Notes under the pieces: model-generated
What the model was told of the DNA's origin: nothing
What the model saw: only the letters and a program-made list of their open reading frames with translations
The model's database searches: none
Shown: positions 60,285 to 64,000 of the stretch, piece by piece
Layout of the letters: every line of letters starts with the position of its first letter
How positions within the stretch are numbered: position 1 is the stretch's first letter
Program-made: the position numbers and the translations under genes
Origin: Yanghanlia sp047501535
GTDB taxonomy: Bacteria > Pseudomonadota > Gammaproteobacteria > Burkholderiales > Burkholderiaceae_B
Assembly: GCF_047501535.1 (NCBI RefSeq)
Contig: NZ_JAZDRJ010000002.1
Location: 124,001-188,000 of the forward strand
Direction: 5' to 3'
Length of the DNA stretch: 64,000 bases

Positions 60285-60990
60285 GATGTTCTCCAGAAAT
60301 AACGTGGTATTTGAAGCGGTCGGCACGCGTTAGCGAGCGCGATATCTCGAACGGCGCGCCATCCGGGCCGCTAGAAAGCGTTCTGATGCTGAGCACCGGC
60401 GTGTGGCGCGGCATCATGAGTTGCAAGGCAGTGCGCGACGAAGGGGAACGCGCACCAATCAACGTGGCCATGCGCTTCAGCGGTACACCCTGCTGTGCCA
60501 GATGTTCACGCATTGAGCCGCCGGTGTACGACTGCACAAGAGCATGATTCCGGCTAGCAAAGCAGTGTTTGATAACGCTAATGGGCTGCTCTTCCAGATA
60601 GCGCAGGGTTTCGAACTCCAGCACCGGTTCTTCGTCCTTCAGGTGCAAATCCCGGGCTTCGTCCGGCTGGGCCGGGCGCTCGCGCTTGGCCAGCAACACG
60701 GCACGCGAATGAAAGCCCATTTCACCCAAGGTGCTGCTATAGGCGCTGGATGCATGCAGTGGATACACAATGGGTTGCGGCAGCACACACGTGCCCCGCC
60801 CTTTGCGGCGCAACACCCGCCCCTCCGCAATCAATTCATCCACCGCCCGGCGCAGCGTGTGGCGGTTCACCGCAAAGCTTTCCGCCAGCACGGCTTCGGA
60901 TGGCAGGTAATCGCCTGCCTGGTAGTCGCTCAGCCTCTCACGCAGCGCTTGTGCGACTTGCTGGTAACGCGGTTGTCTAGACATGTTCAT
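60274..60990 (-). CDS. phnF: GntR-family regulator of phosphonate uptake
   Basis: 238 residues from the ATG at 60990; an in-frame GTG nine codons upstream (61017) or an ATG two codons later are alternatives. N-terminal winged helix typical of the HutC/GntR subfamily: RYQQVAQALRERLSDYQAGDYLPSEAVLAE and NRHTLRRAVDELIAEGRVLRRKG. The C-terminal UTRA domain (FETLRYLEEQPISVIKHC, SIRTLSSGPDGAPFEISRSLTRADRFKYHV) would sense a metabolite. It is placed between phnE and phnG, the E. coli position. Probably a repressor of the operon. Confidence 0.92.
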   Translation of the reverse strand: MNMSRQPRYQQVAQALRERLSDYQAGDYLPSEAVLAESFAVNRHTLRRAVDELIAEGRVLRRKGRGTCVLPQPIVYPLHASSAYSSTLGEMGFHSRAVLLAKRERPAQPDEARDLHLKDEEPVLEFETLRYLEEQPISVIKHCFASRNHALVQSYTGGSMREHLAQQGVPLKRMATLIGARSPSSRTALQLMMPRHTPVLSIRTLSSGPDGAPFEISRSLTRADRFKYHVISGEHHDE

Positions 60991-61041
60991 GCAAAAAGAA
61001 TTTGGTAACGCGTACACGCCACCGCCCTGTGTATGTGATAA

Positions 61042-61833
61042 CTAAATGAAGCGCTTGCGCAGGCGTTGAGACACAATGTCGATACAACTAACGGCCACAA
61101 TGATGATGAGAATGGCCGTGGTCTGCGCCATCTGGAAGCCGCGAATGGCTTCCCAAAGCGTGACGCCGATGCCGCCCGCCCCCACCATGCCCACCACGGT
61201 GGCGGAACGCACATTGGATTCAAATCGGTACAGCGCATAGGAAATCCACAAAGGCAGAACCTGGGGAATCACGCCATAGATGACTTCTTGCAGGCTGCTG
61301 GAACCCGTGGCCCGCACACCTTCCACTTGGCCTGGATCAATCGCCTCGACGGCTTCAGCAAACAGTTTGGCCAGAACGCCGGTGGTGCCGACAAACAGGG
61401 CCAACACGCCTGCAAATGGGCCAAGGCCCACCGCCACCACGAACAACATGGCGAACACCATTTCATTGATGGAGCGGAACGCATCCATCAGTCTGCGCAC
61501 TGGCTGACACACCCACCACGGCACAAGGTTTTCCGAGGACAGAATGCCCAGCGGAATGGAACAGACAATGGCCAAGGCCGTACCCCACACCGCAATCTGC
61601 ACGGTGACCAACATCTCACTCATATACAGGCGCCAGTGCCGGAAGTCAGGCGGGAAAAAGTCCGCCAGGAAGGCACGCATGTTGTCGGCGTCGCGCCATA
61701 ACACCGCCGGATTCATCTCAGCGCCTTCCCACGACCAGGCCAGAATCAGGGCTAGCGTCCCCCAACCTAGCCACGCAAAAGAAGAACGCCTGGGCGCTGG
61801 AAAGGCCGAATGGCCGGATACAGTTGTCGTCAT
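61042..61833 (-). CDS. phnE: Phosphonate ABC transporter permease
   Basis: 263 residues with about six membrane helices. LYMSEMLVTVQIAVWGTALAIVCSIPLG, FRSINEMVFAMLFVVAVGLGPFAGVLAL and the coupling-loop EAIDPGQVEGVRATGSSSLQEVIYGVIPQVLP, which includes the E-A-x3-G of the BPD family, are all seen. It pairs with PhnC and PhnD to import phosphonates. Single PhnE, as in some operons. A hairpin at 61866-61911 lies between it and phnD. Confidence 0.95.
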   Translation of the reverse strand: MTTTVSGHSAFPAPRRSSFAWLGWGTLALILAWSWEGAEMNPAVLWRDADNMRAFLADFFPPDFRHWRLYMSEMLVTVQIAVWGTALAIVCSIPLGILSSENLVPWWVCQPVRRLMDAFRSINEMVFAMLFVVAVGLGPFAGVLALFVGTTGVLAKLFAEAVEAIDPGQVEGVRATGSSSLQEVIYGVIPQVLPLWISYALYRFESNVRSATVVGMVGAGGIGVTLWEAIRGFQMAQTTAILIIIVAVSCIDIVSQRLRKRFI

Positions 61834-61865
61834 TGCTTGGAACCGTTTTAAAAAGGATTCGCGCT

Positions 61866-61911
61866 CCTTGGGGCTTGCCTGCTACATGCGAGCCACAGAT
61901 CAGCCCCAAGG
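61866..61911 (-). promoter_or_regulatory. Intercistronic hairpin between phnD and phnE
   Basis: CCTTGGGGCT at 61866-61875 is perfectly complementary to AGCCCCAAGG at 61902-61911 around a 26-base loop. As in the liv operon of this window, it stands between the gene for the abundant periplasmic receptor and the next gene of the operon. No T-run. Confidence 0.55.
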
Positions 61912-61929
61912 GGAATAGCGGCCTACGCC

Positions 61930-62934
61930 TTATTGCGCGCTGGCCACCTTCTTTTCCAGCTCGGCCATGCGTGCTTCCAACTTAGCGAGGTCAGCATCAA
62001 TACCCGCCAGCTTTTTCGTCCGTTCGCTGTCGCTTAACGTGGTATCGGCCTGCACCTGGCTACGCGTCTTGAACAGTTCCAACTGACGAATGGGCAGTAG
62101 CTGGTCGTTATCAGACTCGCGGAATTTGCCCCATTGCAGGCCGTTCAAAACAGCCAGCTCTTCTGGGGTATCGCCGTATTCAGTGAAGAAAGCGTGGATT
62201 TTTTGCTTAGTGCTTTCCGGCAGGTTGGCACGCCACACAATGGGGTCGGCCGGAATCAGGGGCGACTTCCAAATGATTTTGAGTTCTTTTGCCTTGTCAG
62301 GGTTGGTGATTTCCAGACGCTCCAGGCCTTCTGTATTGAAGGTGGCAACATCCACCTGCTTGTTCGCTACGCTCAACGCATTGACCTCATGGCTGGCGTT
62401 CAACGTGCGCTTGAAAATGTCGCGCGGCTCGACCTTGTTCTGCGCAAACACGTAGTAGCCGGGCACCAAAAAGCCCGACGTGGAATTGGGGTCGCCATTG
62501 CCAAAGGTCAGATCCTTGGCGTTCTGCAACATGTCCTCCACCGAGTTGATGGGGCTGTCTTTATGGGCAATCAGCAAGCTCCAGTAGCCGGGGCTGCCAT
62601 CGGCCGCCACGGTCTGCATGAAGACCTCTCCGCCTGCGCGATCCACTGCTTCCATGGCGGATTTATTTCCATACCAGGCCAAATCCACTTTGTCGAAACG
62701 CATGCCCTGCACAATGCCTGCGTAATCCGGTGCGAAGAACGCATTGATCTTCATGCCCGTCTTCTGGCTCATTGCGTCCAGAAACGGGTCCCATTGAGCT
62801 TTCAGGTTCTGCGACGATTCAGTCGAGATAATGCCGAAGTTCAGCTCTTTCAGATCCTGCGCCTGAGCGGCGCCCGCCCACGCCAGGCCGGCGACTGCGG
62901 TGCTCAAAATCAGCTTGCGCATGCTTTTAATCAT
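61930..62934 (-). CDS. phnD: Phosphonate ABC transporter substrate-binding protein
   Basis: 334 residues from the ATG at 62934, which has AGGAG at eight bases; an ATG two codons upstream is too close to it. Signal peptide MIKSMRKLILSTAVAGLAWAGAAQA, then LNFGIISTESSQNLKAQWDPF, the T-S-G-F phosphonate-binding loop in DPNSTSGFLVPGYYVF, and AVDRAGGEVFMQ. A lysine/glutamate-rich helix ends the chain, ARMAELEKKVASAQ. It captures phosphonates in the periplasm. A 72-base gap separates it from phnC. Confidence 0.95.
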   Translation of the reverse strand: MIKSMRKLILSTAVAGLAWAGAAQAQDLKELNFGIISTESSQNLKAQWDPFLDAMSQKTGMKINAFFAPDYAGIVQGMRFDKVDLAWYGNKSAMEAVDRAGGEVFMQTVAADGSPGYWSLLIAHKDSPINSVEDMLQNAKDLTFGNGDPNSTSGFLVPGYYVFAQNKVEPRDIFKRTLNASHEVNALSVANKQVDVATFNTEGLERLEITNPDKAKELKIIWKSPLIPADPIVWRANLPESTKQKIHAFFTEYGDTPEELAVLNGLQWGKFRESDNDQLLPIRQLELFKTRSQVQADTTLSDSERTKKLAGIDADLAKLEARMAELEKKVASAQ

Positions 62935-63012
62935 TTCCATACTCCTGGTGGTCGAAGACCCACTTGTCTAGACAACTTGATGTAAAGGGAAGCCCGCCCC
63001 GCTTCGCACGGT

Positions 63013-63849
63013 TCAGGCGGCTGCTAAGGAAACAGGGGCCAAACCCAGCGGCTGCCGGCGGCCTGATTCGGGGAACAACAGAGAACCGTCGAGGTCGCCG
63101 TCGTACAGGTCATTGAGAAAACTGCCGCTCAGCGCTTGCACAGAGCCATCGAAGTGGATACGGCCCGACTTCAGCGCCACTACACGGCGGCAATAGCGCG
63201 TGGCGTAATCCACTTGATGTAAGGTGACAACCACGGTTTTCCCGTCGGTTTCGTTGATATCGGCCAAGGTGTCCATGACCTTGCGAGCGGATTCCGGGTC
63301 CAGCGACGCAATTGGCTCATCGGCCAAAATGACTTCGGCTTCTTGGGTCAGGGCACGAGCAATCGCCACCCGCTGCTGCTGCCCGCCCGATAAAGTGGAA
63401 GCCCGCTGATGCGCTAACCCCGCCAGCCCGACGCGCTCCAGCGACGCCATGGCCAGTTCTTTTTCCTGCGCATTAAACAGGCCCAGGGAACCGCGCCACT
63501 GCGGCATGCGCCCTAATCTGCCGATCAAAACATTGGTGAGCACACTGAGGCGGCCCACCAAATTGAACTGCTGGAAGATGTAGCCAATATCGGTGCGCGC
63601 ACCGCGCACCTGCTTGCTCAAGCGGCCCGCGGCTTGCACATCGCGGCCCAACACCTGGATATAGCCCGCCGCTTTGCGGTCACCGCAAGCCAGGCCGGAC
63701 AGATGACGCATTAGGGTGGATTTACCTGAACCTGAGGCGCCAATCAGTGCCACCATCTCACCCGGCTGAATATCCAGCCCGAGGTCAAACAACACTTGCT
63801 TGCCGCCAAAGCTCTTGCTCAAGCCTTCAACACGTATCGCGGATTTCAT
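63013..63849 (-). CDS. phnC: Phosphonate ABC transporter ATP-binding protein
   Basis: 278 residues from the ATG at 63849, with GGAAG eight bases upstream; a TTG five codons earlier is less likely. Walker A GASGSGKSTLMRHLSG, signature LSGGQQQRVAIARALT, Walker B EVILADEPIASLDPESA, and H-loop VVTLHQVDYATRYC. It powers phosphonate import with PhnE. First gene of the operon phnCDEFGHIJKLMNP. A Pho-box-like site lies about 90 bases upstream. Confidence 0.96.
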   Translation of the reverse strand: MKSAIRVEGLSKSFGGKQVLFDLGLDIQPGEMVALIGASGSGKSTLMRHLSGLACGDRKAAGYIQVLGRDVQAAGRLSKQVRGARTDIGYIFQQFNLVGRLSVLTNVLIGRLGRMPQWRGSLGLFNAQEKELAMASLERVGLAGLAHQRASTLSGGQQQRVAIARALTQEAEVILADEPIASLDPESARKVMDTLADINETDGKTVVVTLHQVDYATRYCRRVVALKSGRIHFDGSVQALSGSFLNDLYDGDLDGSLLFPESGRRQPLGLAPVSLAAA

Positions 63850-63932
63850 GTGCGTGTCTTCCAAAAACCGGCGAACTTTCGCCTGACACGCAGAATGTTA
63901 GAAACCCAGCATGACCATTCCGTTAATTGATT

Positions 63933-63950
63933 GTGACGTTTTTATGAATG
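63933..63950 (-). promoter_or_regulatory. Pho-box-like site upstream of phnC
   Basis: Read on the minus strand, CATTCATAAAAACGTCAC matches the PhoB consensus CTGTCATAWAWCTGTCAC at 14 of 18 positions, including both TCA-type cores. C-P lyase operons are classical Pho-regulon members, so phosphate starvation probably induces this operon. Confidence 0.6.
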
Positions 63951-63952
63951 GA

Positions 63953-63980
63953 ACAAAAAAAACCCGCACAAACGTGCGGG
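63953..63980 (-). terminator. Rho-independent terminator of an upstream gene
   Basis: On the minus strand a 7-base GC stem (CCCGCAC/GTGCGGG, 4-base loop) is followed by a run of eight T. It ends a minus-strand gene that lies beyond the window and insulates phnC from it. Confidence 0.78.
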
Positions 63981-64000
63981 CCAAGGAGTGAGCGGAAGGC

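Noticed and set aside
1..64000. CRISPR arrays, tRNA and rRNA genes
   Set aside because: No regularly spaced repeats of the right length and no recognisable tRNA cloverleaf or rRNA segments were seen; a covariance search was not possible.

Overview
The window is a chromosomal segment of a betaproteobacterium, most likely of the family Alcaligenaceae (Bordetella/Pusillimonas-like). This rests on gene content rather than a marker gene: two orphan Bug-type (TctC) solute receptors, a LivM-LivG fusion in a Liv-type ABC transporter, a complete molybdenum-cofactor cluster with a MoaE-MobA fusion, and a full C-P lyase operon, in a background that is mostly GC-rich. No rRNA, tRNA, CRISPR array or complete insertion sequence was seen.

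Layout. (1) 1-17.4 kb is a surface-polysaccharide locus. It holds the 3' part of an O-unit flippase, a nucleotide-sugar epimerase, glycosyltransferases, the GDP-mannose/GDP-fucose block (gmd, fcl, a GDP-mannose hydrolase, manC), an inverted AT-rich block with a Wzy-like polymerase between two glycosyltransferases, an initiating sugar-phosphate transferase, a three-gene gtr-type O-antigen modification operon and an O-antigen ligase. Base composition changes sharply along it, as expected of a mosaic locus. (2) 17.4-21.4 kb is an accessory insertion: an AAA+ ATPase and a subtilisin-like protease matching the IetAS system (plasmid exclusion/anti-phage), flanked on both sides by short protein-like relics. 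(3) 21.5-24.4 kb: an Aer-type chemoreceptor and a Bug receptor. (4) 24.5-35.0 kb: a catabolic and uptake operon (GMC oxidoreductase, AroE-like dehydrogenase, SDR, zinc alcohol dehydrogenase, Liv ABC transporter) with a divergent LacI-type regulator and two near-identical palindromic operators between them. (5) 35.1-41.4 kb: MscS channel, second Bug receptor, and an acyl-CoA ligase/thiolase pair next to an AraC-type regulator. (6) 41.5-50.8 kb: pabB, HicAB, the moa/moe/mob molybdopterin cluster, an unknown protein with PD-(D/E)XK-like residues, and a manganese-type superoxide dismutase with a Fur-like box. (7) 50.9-53.2 kb: RidA protein and a HipBA-like module. (8) 53.2-63.9 kb: the complete C-P lyase operon phnCDEFGHIJKLMNP in the classical order without phnO, with a Pho-box-like site upstream of phnC.

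How the genes work together. The first block makes and modifies a GDP-fucose-containing O-antigen. The liv cluster imports a small organic compound and probably oxidises it through several alcohol/ketone steps under LacI-type control. The molybdopterin genes form a divergent pair of transcription units (moaD, moaE-mobA, moeA, moaC one way; moaA, mobB the other). The phn operon takes up phosphonates (PhnCDE), breaks the C-P bond (PhnGHIJ with PhnKLM) and recycles the ribose phosphate (PhnP, PhnN), with PhnF as local repressor and probable PhoB activation.

The most interesting accessory element is the IetAS-like ATPase/protease pair. HicAB and HipBA add two toxin-antitoxin-type modules, so the window carries three small conflict-type systems.
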